Part shown: positions 9,759-18,708 of the stretch, piece by piece | Layout of the letters: each line of letters opens with the position of its first letter | How positions within the stretch are numbered: position 1 is the first letter of the stretch | Assembly (NCBI RefSeq): GCF_003368325.1 | Contig: NZ_CP031467.1 | Location: forward strand, 1,674,001-1,738,000 | Origin: Paraburkholderia caffeinilytica | GTDB lineage: Bacteria; Pseudomonadota; Gammaproteobacteria; Burkholderiales; Burkholderiaceae | Reading direction: 5' to 3' | DNA: 64,000 bases | The notes under the pieces: generated by a model | The model's database searches: none | Seen by the model: only the letters and a program-made list of their open reading frames with translations | What the model was told of the DNA's origin: nothing | Position numbers and translations under genes: made by a program

Positions 9759-10004
9759 GACCTCGGCGTGTGTGATCAAGGCCGGGCGCGTCTTCGGTTC
9801 GGTGTGGTCGTCCTGCCGTGATCGTTTTGCCGTGATCGTCCCGAAGTATTGCTTCCAACGTGTTCTTTTCAGCATTTGACCCACGCGCCGAAGCCCTGCC
9901 TCGCGCTACGCCTCAGCGCGCCGGCGCACGCCGGCAAGGTACACAACGCCCGCACGGCATTCACACCTTGAGCCAGCTCGCATTTGCTGCGACACTTCCC
10001 CGCC

Positions 10005-10847
10005 ATGACCTCAGCTTCCCGCACCCGCTCCGATTCGTCACAGGCCTCGCTGTTCGGCGACGCCTCAGCCACGCCGGCCGGCGCAACAGCGCAGCCGTTG
10101 CAGACATCAACACCCGCCGGCCAACCGCCCCCGACGCTCGAAGCCCAATTCGCCGCTCTGCCCCCGGCCTGGCGCGCACACCTCAAACCGTTCATCGAAA
10201 GCGACGCCTACGCGCCCCTGTGCCGCTTCGTCGACGGCGAGCGTGCGGCCGGTAAAACCGTCTATCCCGCCGACGTCTTCCGGGCCCTGCGCCTCACCAG
10301 CCCCGACGAAGTCAAAGTCGTGATCCTCGGCCAGGACCCGTATCACGGCGAAGACCGCGGCACGCCGCAAGCGCACGGACTGGCGTTTTCCGTAGCGCCG
10401 AACGTGCGCACGCCGCCGTCGCTGCGCAACATTTTCAAGGAAATCGCCGCGAGCCTCGGCCACGAGCCGCCGCGTCATGGCTGCCTCGACACCTGGGCCA
10501 AACAGGGCGTTCTGCTCCTGAACACCGTGCTGACCGTCGAGCGCGATGCAGCCGCGAGTCACGCGAAGCGCGGCTGGGAGAAATGCACCGACACGCTGAT
10601 CCACGAACTGGCCATGCGCCATGACGGTCTCGTGTTCATGCTGTGGGGCGCACATGCGCAAGCCAAACGCGCGCTGCTCGGCGGCAAGTCGCACTACGTG
10701 CTGGAGGCGCCGCATCCGTCGCCGCTGTCGGCGCATCGCGGCTTTCTCGGCTGCGGGCACTTTGCGTCGGCCAACGAATATCTCGTGAAGCAAGGCCGCG
10801 AGCCGATCGACTGGCGCTTGCCCGACGAAGCGCAAATGCTGGCATAG
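10005..10847 (+). CDS. ung: Uracil-DNA glycosylase
   Basis: Removes uracil from DNA in base excision repair. From the ATG at 10005 the protein has 280 residues. The water-activating loop GQDPYHGE (Asp111), LLNTVLTVE and the DNA-intercalating [14 protein letters not shown] are all intact. The first ~45 residues are a low-complexity Ser/Ala/Thr/Pro/Gln-rich tail that makes it longer than the ~225-residue enzymes of enterobacteria; such tails are common in this genus. The preceding 246 bases (9759-10004) hold a 12-bp direct repeat (9814-9825 and 9828-9839) and no gene. Confidence 0.95.
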   Translation: MTSASRTRSDSSQASLFGDASATPAGATAQPLQTSTPAGQPPPTLEAQFAALPPAWRAHLKPFIESDAYAPLCRFVDGERAAGKTVYPADVFRALRLTSPDEVKVVILGQDPYHGEDRGTPQAHGLAFSVAPNVRTPPSLRNIFKEIAASLGHEPPRHGCLDTWAKQGVLLLNTVLTVERDAAASHAKRGWEKCTDTLIHELAMRHDGLVFMLWGAHAQAKRALLGGKSHYVLEAPHPSPLSAHRGFLGCGHFASANEYLVKQGREPIDWRLPDEAQMLA

Positions 10848-10882
10848 CGCCCGGCGCGCGCAACAACGCACCGACACCCGCC

Positions 10883-11001
10883 AAAGGCCAGAGACCGAAA
10901 ACCGGAAACCTGGACCCATGAAATAGAAACCGAGGGCCGGGAGCTGGAAACTGGGCACCGAACACCGAGCACCAGGCACCAGGCACCAGGCACCAGGCAC
11001 C
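10883..11001. repeat. Degenerate heptamer array (17 units)
   Basis: Seventeen consecutive 7-base units. The last four are identical (AGGCACC); the earlier ones drift (for example GAACACC, GGGCACC, AGAAACC, GAAAACC) but nearly all end in CC or ACC at the same place in the register. On the minus strand each unit begins GGT or a near match. It fills most of the gap between the ung and azoR 3' ends. Confidence 0.8.
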
Positions 11002-11022
11002 AAAGATCACCGCCACAAAAAC

Positions 11023-11059
11023 AAAAACGCCACGGAATTCACACCCCGTGGCGTTTTTT
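11023..11059. terminator. Bidirectional intrinsic terminator between ung and azoR
   Basis: A 13-bp perfect stem (11023-11035 with 11046-11058) around a 10-base loop. There is a run of T after the right arm and of A before the left arm, so it can stop transcription in both directions between these convergent genes. Confidence 0.85.
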
Positions 11060-11105
11060 CATTCCACCGCGCCGCAATCACGCAGCGCGAGGCAAACCTC
11101 ACACC

Positions 11106-11702
11106 TTACGCAGCGGCGATCGCTTCACGCGCGCCGGCCAATGCGGCAGACGCGGCGTCCGGGCCCATGTTCAGGCCTTCGGCGTAGATGAAGCTCACAT
11201 CGGTCATGCCGAGGAAGCCGAGGAAGCTCTTCAGGTACGGCGTTTGGCTGTCGTTCGGCGTGCCGAGATACTTGCCGCCGCGCGCCGACACCACGAACAC
11301 CTTCTTGCCCTTCACGAGGCCTTCCGGACCGTTCGCCGTGTACTGGAACGTGATGCCGGCGCGTGCGATGAAGTCGAAGTACGTCTTGAGTTGCGACGAG
11401 ATGCCGAAGTTGTACATCGGGGCGCCGATCACGACGATGTCGGCGGCTTGCAGTTCGGCGATCAGCGCTTCGCTGCGTGCAGCGATCGCGGCTTGTTCCG
11501 GCGTGCGCTGGTCAGCCGGCGTGAAGAACGCGCCGAGGACGGCATCGTCCAGGTGCGGCAGCGGCTCAGCTTGCAGGTTGCGGACGACGACTTGCGCGCC
11601 CGAATTCGATTGTTGCAGCTTTGCGGTCAGCTCGTTGACGAGAAGCGTCGAGTTCGCGCCTTGCGAGCGGGCTGCCGAGTTGATTTGCAGGATCGTGGTC
11701 AT
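11106..11702 (-). CDS. azoR: FMN-dependent NADH-azoreductase
   Basis: Flavodoxin-fold reductase of azo dyes and quinones, using FMN and NADH. The start at 11702 gives 198 residues beginning [18 protein letters not shown], the family's FMN-phosphate loop; a longer in-frame start at 11747 lacks family support. Other signs are [20 protein letters not shown] and VVSARGGKY. It converges on ung with a shared terminator and stands alone. The physiological role is probably quinone detoxification. Confidence 0.9.
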   Translation of the reverse strand: MTTILQINSAARSQGANSTLLVNELTAKLQQSNSGAQVVVRNLQAEPLPHLDDAVLGAFFTPADQRTPEQAAIAARSEALIAELQAADIVVIGAPMYNFGISSQLKTYFDFIARAGITFQYTANGPEGLVKGKKVFVVSARGGKYLGTPNDSQTPYLKSFLGFLGMTDVSFIYAEGLNMGPDAASAALAGAREAIAAA

Positions 11703-11856
11703 GGTTGACTCCAGTAGGGGCGCGCAGTTTTGCGCGAGTGGAGCCATTGTGATTTTTTACCGACCCAGGAAAAAGCCGTCCGGCAGCGAAGGATTGTTGC
11801 ACTGATAGAACAATCCCCCACTCCGAACCGTCGATTAACAACGGCAAAGATTACGA

Positions 11857-13647
11857 TCAGCTTGCCAGCCAACTGTCCCGCGCCTTGCGCGCGGCGGGCC
11901 GCTTATCGCTGACGGTCAGCTTGTAGCGCGACACCTCAGGCCCGTCCAGCTTGACTTGCGCGGTGCGCAGCTCGTCGCGGCGGAAGGCGTGGACTTCGAC
12001 CTTCGCGCCCGGCAGATAGCGCGACAGCAGCGAATCAAGATTCGAGCCGGTGACGCGCAAACCGTCGAGCGCGATCAGCACGTCACCCGCTGAGAGGCCG
12101 GCTTTTTGCGCCGCGCTGCCGTCGTGAACGGCGGCCAGCGTGCAATCCGCACCGCCGCGCACACGCGCGCCGAGCGACGGCTTGCCGTTTTTCTCGAGGT
12201 CGGGTGCGAGCGTAACGCCAAACGGCGCGAGCAGCGTGTCGAGGGGCAGATCCCGCGTGCCGTGGACGGCTTCGGCAAACAACTCGCCCAGTTGCACGCC
12301 GGTCGCCTCGGCAAAAATCGCCTCGATCTCGCTGGCTTCGACGCCGACCGGCTTGCCGCGATAAAAGTCGCGCCCGAAGCGCTGCCACAGCAGACGCATC
12401 ACGTCGTCGAGCGAATTGCGGTGGTTAGTCTGCGCACGAATCGTCAAGTCGAATGCCAGCGCGACGAGCGAGCCCTTGGTGTAATAGCTGACGATCGCGT
12501 TAGGCGCGTTTTCATCCTGCCGATAATATTTGACCCAGGCATCGAACGAGCTTTCGGCCACCGTCTGCTTCAGACGACCACTGCCGCGCAGCACGCCGCC
12601 GACGACCTTGCCGAGCATGCCGAGATACTCGTCTTGCGAGATCAGGCCGGCGCGCACGAGGATCAGGTCGTCGTAGTAAGAGGTGAAGCCTTCGAACAGC
12701 CACAGTAGCGACGTGTAGTTTTCGACGCTCAGATCGTACGGTGCGAACACGGCCGGTTTGATGCGCTTCACGTTCCAGGTGTGGAAGTACTCGTGGCTGC
12801 ACAGACCGAGGTAGGTTCGGTAGCCCTCCGTGGTTGCGTCGCGGCCTTCCACCGGCAGATCGCCGCGGTTGCAGATCAGCGCGGTCGAGGCGCGATGCTC
12901 CAGCCCGCCGTAACCGTCGGCGACAGCCTGCGTCATGAACACGTAGCGATCCATGGGCGCCTTCTTCGATTTCGGCTCGAACAACGCGATCTGCGCTTCG
13001 CAGATACGCTTCAGGTCGGCGGACAGACGCGCCATATCGAGTCCGATCACGCGCCCCGCGATCACGATGTCGTGCGGCACGCCGTGCGCCTTGAAGCTCG
13101 CCAACGCGAATTCGCCCAACGTCACCGGATGGTCGATCAACTCATCGTAGTTCTGCGCGCGATACTCGCCGAAGCCATAGCGCTTCGTGCCGCGCGCTTC
13201 CGGCAACGCGGTGGCGACGCGCCAGTCGCGATACGCCGCGCCTTCCGGCTTCTGGATATCGACCAGGCACTGCGCTTCCTCGTGACCGAGCGGCGACAGA
13301 AATACACTGGTGCCGTTGAAAAATCCCGTCGTGTCGTCAAGGTGCGCGGCGCGCACCGACAGATCCCATGCATACACCTCGTAGCGCAGCGTCAGCGCGC
13401 CTTTGACCGGCGCGGCCTGCCACGTGTGTTTGTCGGTCTTTTCGACACGCACCTTGCGGCCCGCGTCGTTGGTGGCTCGCAACGCGACGATGTTGCGGGC
13501 GAATTCGCGCACCATGTAGCTGCCCGGAATCCACACCGGCAGCATGAAACGCTGGCCGGCCGGATCGGGATCGGCGACGGTCACGGTGACTTCGAACAGA
13601 TGGGCGGCGGGTTGTTTCGGAACGATGGTGTAGCGGATCGGCTTCAT
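11857..13647 (-). CDS. M61 family metallopeptidase with PDZ domain
   Basis: A 596-residue protein of the glycyl-aminopeptidase (M61) family. The zinc motif HEYFH is at residues 285-289, with the third ligand in LFEGFTSYYDD (Glu319). An N-terminal beta domain comes first, and a PDZ domain near residues 490-570 contains AAQKAGLSAGDVLIALDGL. No signal peptide is evident, so a cytosolic place is likely. Family members cleave peptides with N-terminal Gly or Ala, but the substrate here is unknown. It lies 94 bases downstream of dsbC, separated by a terminator-like hairpin. Confidence 0.88.
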   Translation of the reverse strand: MKPIRYTIVPKQPAAHLFEVTVTVADPDPAGQRFMLPVWIPGSYMVREFARNIVALRATNDAGRKVRVEKTDKHTWQAAPVKGALTLRYEVYAWDLSVRAAHLDDTTGFFNGTSVFLSPLGHEEAQCLVDIQKPEGAAYRDWRVATALPEARGTKRYGFGEYRAQNYDELIDHPVTLGEFALASFKAHGVPHDIVIAGRVIGLDMARLSADLKRICEAQIALFEPKSKKAPMDRYVFMTQAVADGYGGLEHRASTALICNRGDLPVEGRDATTEGYRTYLGLCSHEYFHTWNVKRIKPAVFAPYDLSVENYTSLLWLFEGFTSYYDDLILVRAGLISQDEYLGMLGKVVGGVLRGSGRLKQTVAESSFDAWVKYYRQDENAPNAIVSYYTKGSLVALAFDLTIRAQTNHRNSLDDVMRLLWQRFGRDFYRGKPVGVEASEIEAIFAEATGVQLGELFAEAVHGTRDLPLDTLLAPFGVTLAPDLEKNGKPSLGARVRGGADCTLAAVHDGSAAQKAGLSAGDVLIALDGLRVTGSNLDSLLSRYLPGAKVEVHAFRRDELRTAQVKLDGPEVSRYKLTVSDKRPAARKARDSWLAS

Positions 13648-13694
13648 CGGCGGCGCTTAGGAGGTTTCTGGCGGGGATGTTCGGGCTTGATGTG

Positions 13695-13721
13695 AAAGGA
13701 GGCGCACGGCGCGCCTCCTTT
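13695..13721 (-). terminator. Terminator-like hairpin after dsbC
   Basis: An 11-bp perfect stem (13695-13705 with 13711-13721), 5-base loop. Read on the minus strand it ends in TTT, just after the dsbC stop. It would separate dsbC from the M61 peptidase gene. Confidence 0.6.
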
Positions 13722-13741
13722 CTTCGACGGGTGCTGCGTGC

Positions 13742-14467
13742 TCAGTGCACGGCGGACATTTCCTTGTCCAGCCGATCCGCCGGCACGGCGCCGGGCAAGC
13801 GGCGGCCGTCGGCGAGGAACACGGTCGGCGTGCCGTCGACATTCATCGCATGGCCGAGCGCCAGGTTCTTGTCGATCGCGGCGGTGTCGCAAGTGCCGGC
13901 TGCCGTGGGCGCCTGATGATCCTGCATCCACGATTCCCACGCCTTCGCGCGGTCGGTCGAGCACCAGATCGACTTCGACTTGGCGGTCGAGTCCGGCGAC
14001 AGCACCGGGTACAGGAAGGTGTAGACCGTGACGTTATCGATCGACTTGAGCGTCGTTTCGAGCTGCTTGCAGTACGGGCAGTTCGGATCGGAGAACACCG
14101 CGATCTTGCGTGTGCCGTTGCCCTTGACGACCTTCACCGCGTTCGCGAACGGCAGGCTCGCGAAGTCGATGCGGTTGGTCTCCGCGAGACGCGCTTCCGT
14201 CAGATTCTTGCGGGTCTTCGCGTCGACGATGTCGCCGAGCATGAGGTAGTCGCCGTTCGCATCGCTATAGATGATCTGCGTGCCGAGATTCACCTCGTAG
14301 AGGCCGGCAATCGGCGACTTCGCCACGCTTTTGATCGTCACGTCGGTCAGACGCGTTTGCAGTGTGGCTTTGAGCTTGTCGGTGGCCTGGTCGGCCTGCG
14401 CGGAGCAGCCAATTGCCACGGCAGCGATCGCGAGCACGGCGGCCGCGATGCGAAAGGATTTTTTCAT
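13742..14467 (-). CDS. dsbC: DsbC-type thiol:disulfide interchange protein
   Basis: Periplasmic disulfide isomerase that reshuffles wrong disulfides. The start at 14467 gives 241 residues: a signal peptide MKKSFRIAAAVLAIAAVAIG, a dimerisation domain (about 28-90), and a thioredoxin domain with active site CPYC at residues 130-133. A second Cys pair (WCSTDRAK and GTCDTAA) matches the structural disulfide of DsbC. The signal region contains both a signal peptidase I site (AQA before Asp26) and a Cys21 that could act in a lipobox, so anchoring is uncertain. Confidence 0.9.
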   Translation of the reverse strand: MKKSFRIAAAVLAIAAVAIGCSAQADQATDKLKATLQTRLTDVTIKSVAKSPIAGLYEVNLGTQIIYSDANGDYLMLGDIVDAKTRKNLTEARLAETNRIDFASLPFANAVKVVKGNGTRKIAVFSDPNCPYCKQLETTLKSIDNVTVYTFLYPVLSPDSTAKSKSIWCSTDRAKAWESWMQDHQAPTAAGTCDTAAIDKNLALGHAMNVDGTPTVFLADGRRLPGAVPADRLDKEMSAVH

Positions 14468-14591
14468 GCTGAATTCCTGGAGTTCGATCGCGCACGAGGC
14501 GCGTTTTTTGGGACGCTTCTGGTCTGACCAGAGCGGCGTCCATCCGTTCATGATACCCGTCTCGCCGGCCGGGTCTGCGGGCTGGGGCGCA

Positions 14592-15764
14592 TTACCCCAG
14601 CGCGGCCGACACCAGCCAGCGCTTGATGAACGGCTGCGCGCCGACAAACGCCATGCCGGTATTGCGCAGCGCCTTGGCGAATGGACCGGGCGCCGAGAAG
14701 AGCTTTTGCAGGCCGTCGGTGGCGATCATCAGCGCGCGGATGTCTTCGCGGCGGGCGCGTTCGTAGCGGCGCAGCAGCACCATGTCGCCGAGATCGCGGA
14801 ATGCTTCCTTGCCGGCGACCGTCTCGGCAAGCGTCGCGACATCGCGCAAACCGAGGTTCATGCCCTGACCCGCCAACGGGTGAATCAGATGCGCGGCATC
14901 GCCGACCAGCGCGACGCGCGGCGCCACGAGCTTATCGACGGTTTGCAGCGCCAGCGGGAAGCCTTGCGCCGGCGTCACGCATTCCAGAGCGCCGAACTGC
15001 TCGCCCGTCACGCGTTCGACTTCCGCCGCGAGTTGCGCCGGATCGAGCGCGAGCAGTTGCCCGGCGTGCTCGGTGCGCGCCGACCAGACCAGCGACACGT
15101 GGCCGCCCGGCATCGGCAGCAGCGCGATGATCTCACCGTCCTTGAACCATTGATAGGCGGTTTCGCTGTGCGGCTTTGCCGCCTTGAAATTCGCGACCAC
15201 GCCGGTTTGCTTATAGTCGCGCCGGTTCATCTTCGAGCCGATCTGCGCGCGCACCCACGAATGCGCGCCGTCCGCACCGACCACCAGATCGGCTTCGATG
15301 ACGTTGCCGTTGGCGAGACCGACGCTCGCGCCGTCGGCGGCAAAGTCCAGCGCCTGCGCGCGTGTATCGATCCAGGTGAGATTCGGCTGGAAACGCAGCG
15401 CGGCATCCAGCGCACGCTCGATCACCGAGGACTCGACGATCCACGCCAGTTGCGGCACGGACGCCTGAAACGCGGAGAAATGGAGTTCAACGTGCGCATC
15501 GCCATAGACACGCATGTCGTAGACAGGCCCGAGCTTTGACAGATCGAGCGCCTGCCAGACCCGCAATCGTTCCAGCAAAGCCTGCGAACTCGACGACAGC
15601 GCGTAGACCCGCGAGTCGAAGGTGGCGCCGGCGGGCAAAGCCGCACAGGGTTGCGCGAGCAGCGCCACGCGCAGTCCGCCTTGCGTCAGCGCGAGCGCCG
15701 CGGTCTTGCCGACGAGCCCGCCGCCGATCACGGCGGCATCAAAGGTCTGGTGGTGTGCGTTCAT
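14592..15764 (-). CDS. UbiH/UbiF-family FAD-dependent hydroxylase
   Basis: A 390-residue flavoprotein monooxygenase of the ubiquinone-hydroxylase family, probably one of the ring hydroxylations of ubiquinone. The N-terminal Rossmann motif VIGGGLVGKTAALAL, the DG motif VVGADGAHSWVRAQIG and the FAD-binding GDAAHLIHPLAGQGMNLG are all present. Which ring carbon it hydroxylates cannot be told from sequence, so no symbol is given. It is divergent from ychF across 261 bases and 124 bases upstream of dsbC. Confidence 0.85.
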   Translation of the reverse strand: MNAHHQTFDAAVIGGGLVGKTAALALTQGGLRVALLAQPCAALPAGATFDSRVYALSSSSQALLERLRVWQALDLSKLGPVYDMRVYGDAHVELHFSAFQASVPQLAWIVESSVIERALDAALRFQPNLTWIDTRAQALDFAADGASVGLANGNVIEADLVVGADGAHSWVRAQIGSKMNRRDYKQTGVVANFKAAKPHSETAYQWFKDGEIIALLPMPGGHVSLVWSARTEHAGQLLALDPAQLAAEVERVTGEQFGALECVTPAQGFPLALQTVDKLVAPRVALVGDAAHLIHPLAGQGMNLGLRDVATLAETVAGKEAFRDLGDMVLLRRYERARREDIRALMIATDGLQKLFSAPGPFAKALRNTGMAFVGAQPFIKRWLVSAALG

Positions 15765-15851
15765 CCGCGCATTATAGCCGCGGGGGTTGCGGGGGACGGA
15801 TCGAGCGCCGGCTTTACCGCAGGCAGATCAAGAACCCGATCCGAACGGGTT

Positions 15852-15857
15852 ACAATT
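15852..15857 (+). promoter_or_regulatory. Candidate -10 element for ychF
   Basis: TACAAT in the ubiH-like/ychF divergent spacer, about 170 bases before the ychF ATG. No clear -35 at standard spacing. The long leader is otherwise featureless. Confidence 0.3.
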
Positions 15858-16025
15858 GCGCTTTCCGTGACAGAACTCGCCCAGAATCGTCGAGGCAACG
15901 CCCCGATCTGGTGTCTTGTCCCGCTCCGCTGCACTTGCTCCGCCACGCCAAACGCGAAGGCTTTCCGAATCCTGCACACAGCGTCGAGCGCATCACGCAA
16001 CTTACTGATTCACTGAAGGATTTCC

Positions 16026-17120
16026 ATGAGCCTCAAATGCGGCATCGTCGGCTTGCCTAACGTCGGCAAGTCCACTCTGTTCAACGCGCTGACCAAGGCG
16101 GGCATTGCCGCCGAAAACTATCCGTTCTGCACGATCGAGCCGAACGTCGGTGTCGTCGAAGTACCGGACGCGCGTCTGAAGGCCCTCGCCGAAATCGTCA
16201 AGCCGGAGCGGATCCTGCCGGCTGTGGTGGAATTCGTCGACATCGCCGGCCTCGTCGCCGGTGCGAGCAAGGGCGAAGGTCTGGGCAACCAGTTCCTCGC
16301 GAACATCCGCGAAACCGATGCGATCACGCACGTGGTGCGCTGCTTCGAAGACGAGAACGTGATCCACGTCGCGAACAAGGTCGATCCGCTGTCGGATATC
16401 GAAGTGATCAACACCGAGTTGGCGCTGGCCGACCTCGCGACCGTCGAAAAAGCGCTGTCGCGCTATTCGAAGGCCGCCAAGTCGGGTAACGACAAGGAAG
16501 CCATCAAGAACGCCGCCGTGCTGGAAAAAGTGCGCGCTCAGCTCGACCAGGCCAAGCCGGTCCGCGCGCTCGACCTGTCAGACGAGGAAAAAGCCACCCT
16601 CAAGCCGTTCTGCCTGATCACCGCGAAGCCGACCATGTACGTCGCCAACGTGAAGGACGACGGTTTCCACAACAACCCGCACCTCGACGCCGTCACGAAG
16701 TTCGCGGCAGCCGAAGGCGCGCCGGTCGTCGCCGTGTGCGCGGCAATCGAAGCGGAAATCGCCGACCTCGAAGAAGCGGACATGGAAGTGTTCCTCGCCG
16801 ACATGGGCATGGAAGAGCCGGGCCTGAACCGCGTGATTCGCGCGGGTTTCAGGTTGCTGGGCCTGCAAACCTACTTCACGGCCGGCGTGAAGGAAGTGCG
16901 CGCATGGACGATCCATGTCGGCGATACCGCGCCACAGGCAGCCGGTGCGATCCACACCGACTTCGAGCGCGGCTTCATTCGCGCGCAGACGATCGCCTTC
17001 AACGACTTCGTCACCTACAAGGGCGAACAAGGCGCGAAGGAAGCCGGCAAGATGCGCGCGGAAGGCAAGGAATACGTCGTGCACGACGGCGACGTGATGA
17101 ACTTCCTGTTCAACGTTTAA
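16026..17120 (+). CDS. ychF: Redox-regulated ATPase YchF
   Basis: Obg-family P-loop ATPase that binds ribosomes and affects translation and the oxidative-stress response. The 364 residues fit the family. Visible: Walker [19 protein letters not shown] at the N-terminus, the switch [20 protein letters not shown], a coiled-coil middle, and a C-terminal TGS domain ([20 protein letters not shown]). It is followed by a terminator and stands alone. Confidence 0.97.
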   Translation: MSLKCGIVGLPNVGKSTLFNALTKAGIAAENYPFCTIEPNVGVVEVPDARLKALAEIVKPERILPAVVEFVDIAGLVAGASKGEGLGNQFLANIRETDAITHVVRCFEDENVIHVANKVDPLSDIEVINTELALADLATVEKALSRYSKAAKSGNDKEAIKNAAVLEKVRAQLDQAKPVRALDLSDEEKATLKPFCLITAKPTMYVANVKDDGFHNNPHLDAVTKFAAAEGAPVVAVCAAIEAEIADLEEADMEVFLADMGMEEPGLNRVIRAGFRLLGLQTYFTAGVKEVRAWTIHVGDTAPQAAGAIHTDFERGFIRAQTIAFNDFVTYKGEQGAKEAGKMRAEGKEYVVHDGDVMNFLFNV

Positions 17121-17203
17121 GGCGTGGTCTCGGCGTGAGGCGCGCAATTGGCAGAAGGCCGGACGAACGTTAAACGCCGCCGCCCGCAACGCCGCCCCCG
17201 AAA

Positions 17204-17227
17204 AGCCCGCTCAAAGCGGGCTTTTTG
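17204..17227. terminator. Intrinsic terminator after ychF
   Basis: An 8-bp GC-rich stem (17204-17211 with 17215-17222), 3-base loop, then TTTTG. It lies between converging ychF and the GDPD-like gene. A-rich bases precede the left arm, so it may also serve the minus strand, overlapping the end of that gene's transcript. Confidence 0.85.
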
Positions 17228-17229
17228 TT

Positions 17230-18204
17230 TTACTGTGCGCCCGCTCCGTTGGCTGCGGCACACCGGAGCGGCATCGGGATACCGTCCCTGACGGCTGCCA
17301 TGCGGGAGGGCGAATCCGCCAGCACGGCATCGATCCCCAGACACGCTGCCGTCCGATAGTCCCCCCCATCGTTCACCGCAATCGCCACGATCCGGACATC
17401 GGGCTTCTGCCGGAAGCAGGCCACGGTTGCCGGCGTCCACAGCGTTGCGTTCACGTCGGAGCGGCCTTCGCCCAACGTGAACTTCTCCACCACCGTCATC
17501 GCACGGTGCAACTCGAACGCTGTCATTGCGTGTTCGGCAGGCGCATCCACACAGCCCTGATTCAGCAACACGCGCACGAGCCGCCCACGGGTCGCGTCGC
17601 GCGATTCGAACACTTTCGCCCGCGGATAACCGGCGAAACTCTGCTGATACTCGGCTTCGGTCGAATAGATCGACACACGCGACCACGCGTTTTCTTCGTC
17701 TAGAACACGCGCCACTGCCTGCGTCTGCGGCGCGGCGGGCAACGCTTTCATATCCAGGATGATTGGCATGGCCGGCGGGATTGCGCGCAACGCTTCGCGC
17801 AGCGTCGGAATGCCGGCCGGGTGGTCGCGATAGGGATACGCGTCGCCGCTGCGAAAACGCCAGCCGGCATTCACGCTCGCGAGTTCTGCCACCGTGAAGG
17901 CGGACACCGGCCCCTTCGCGTCTGTCAACGCCGACAGATCGGCCGGACGGTACAGCACCGGCACGCCGTCCTTGCTCAACTGAACCGTAAGCCACATTGC
18001 GTCGGCATGATTTGCGATCGACTGACGAATCGCTTCCAGCGTGTTTTCGGGCGCATCGCCTGTGCCGCCGCGATGCGCAATGATCCTCGGCAACGAAGTC
18101 ACCGTCGCCGGCCCACCGTTCGTCGTGGTGGGCATCAGCGCACATCCGGCGAGCATGAGACCCGCTATCGAACCGCACACCGCCAATCGTACTGAACTCA
18201 GCAT
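17230..18204 (-). CDS. GDPD-fold lipoprotein with degenerate active site
   Basis: A 324-residue protein with a lipoprotein signal (lipobox LAGC, Cys21) and a glycerophosphodiester phosphodiesterase domain from about residue 39. The HRGG (His44) and APENT motifs are kept. However, the metal-binding Glu-x-Asp expected after the first helix reads W71-L-T73, the following His-Asp pair reads R86-P87, and the later Glu of the third strand reads Asp (ILDMK). Several ligands therefore look lost. Its position by the ugp operon suggests an origin as a UgpQ/GlpQ-like enzyme feeding glycerol-3-phosphate. It may now bind rather than cleave its ligand. Confidence 0.8.
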   Translation of the reverse strand: MLSSVRLAVCGSIAGLMLAGCALMPTTTNGGPATVTSLPRIIAHRGGTGDAPENTLEAIRQSIANHADAMWLTVQLSKDGVPVLYRPADLSALTDAKGPVSAFTVAELASVNAGWRFRSGDAYPYRDHPAGIPTLREALRAIPPAMPIILDMKALPAAPQTQAVARVLDEENAWSRVSIYSTEAEYQQSFAGYPRAKVFESRDATRGRLVRVLLNQGCVDAPAEHAMTAFELHRAMTVVEKFTLGEGRSDVNATLWTPATVACFRQKPDVRIVAIAVNDGGDYRTAACLGIDAVLADSPSRMAAVRDGIPMPLRCAAANGAGAQ

Positions 18205-18260
18205 CTGTAATCCTGATTAATAAACACGCTGATCAAACGCGCATGATCTTGCAAAGTGCC

Positions 18261-18421
18261 TTGCTCCTTGCTCCTTGCTCCTTGCTCCTTGCTCCTTGCT
18301 CCTTGCTCCTTGCTCCTTGCTCCTTGCTCCTTGCTCCTTGCTCCTTGCTCCTTGCTCCTTGCTCCTTGCTCCTTGCTCCTTGCTCCCAGCTCCCAGCTCC
18401 CAGCTCCCAGCTCCCAGCTCC
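18261..18421. repeat. Perfect heptamer array: 18 x TTGCTCC then 5 x CAGCTCC
   Basis: Twenty-three uninterrupted 7-base units in one register, switching from one unit type to a second that differs at two positions. It begins 57 bases upstream of the GDPD-like gene start, in its 5' region, and ends before the IS110 element. Copy number is likely to vary between strains. Confidence 0.97.
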
Positions 18422-18492
18422 CAGCCATCATGCCCGTAGACGGACGGCCTGCATCGAGTCGTGACGTCGCACGCCCCCGTTACTATCTTCAC

Positions 18493-18657
18493 TCCTCGAT
18501 AATTGAGGATTTGGCCAGCCAGGCCCGGCATGATTCCCGCCCCCAGTCGCAGTCATGATCCGGGGGGTGTTGTCACCGGGTCTGGTGGGTGGCTGGTGAT
18601 CGCTAATAGGGGCTCGGCCGGGCACATCTTGAGGCCGTCCGTAACGTGGATGCCGAG
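18493..18657 (+). ncRNA. Candidate IS110 bridge RNA region
   Basis: In the IS110 subgroup the non-coding left end encodes a bridge RNA that pairs with target and donor DNA. Here this region can fold into several stems: 18493-18497 with 18505-18509; 18524-18533 with 18553-18564 (10 bp, 2-base bulge, 19-base loop); 18566-18569 with 18574-18577; and 18613-18618 with 18652-18657 around a 33-base internal region. The stems are seen in sequence; the bridge RNA identity is inferred from the family. Confidence 0.35.
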
Positions 18658-18708
18658 ACTTGCCACCGATGTTGCAGGCCAACCAGCTCAATCTGCACAA
18701 ACACTTCG

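Noticed and set aside
9814..9839. A 12-bp direct repeat upstream of ung as an operator
   Set aside because: Two copies spaced 14 bases apart in a spacer, with no promoter element beside them; too weak to call.
13742..15539. Long plus-strand frames opposite dsbC and the UbiH-like gene
   Set aside because: Arg/Ala-rich antisense frames without domain features; the minus-strand genes carry all catalytic motifs.
18261..18421. CRISPR array
   Set aside because: Units are 7 bases with no spacers and no cas genes nearby.
18198..18558. Frames through the heptamer array encoding repeats of SKEQGAR or LLLAPCS
   Set aside because: They are products of the 7-bp repeat in each frame, with no start site or conservation; not real proteins.
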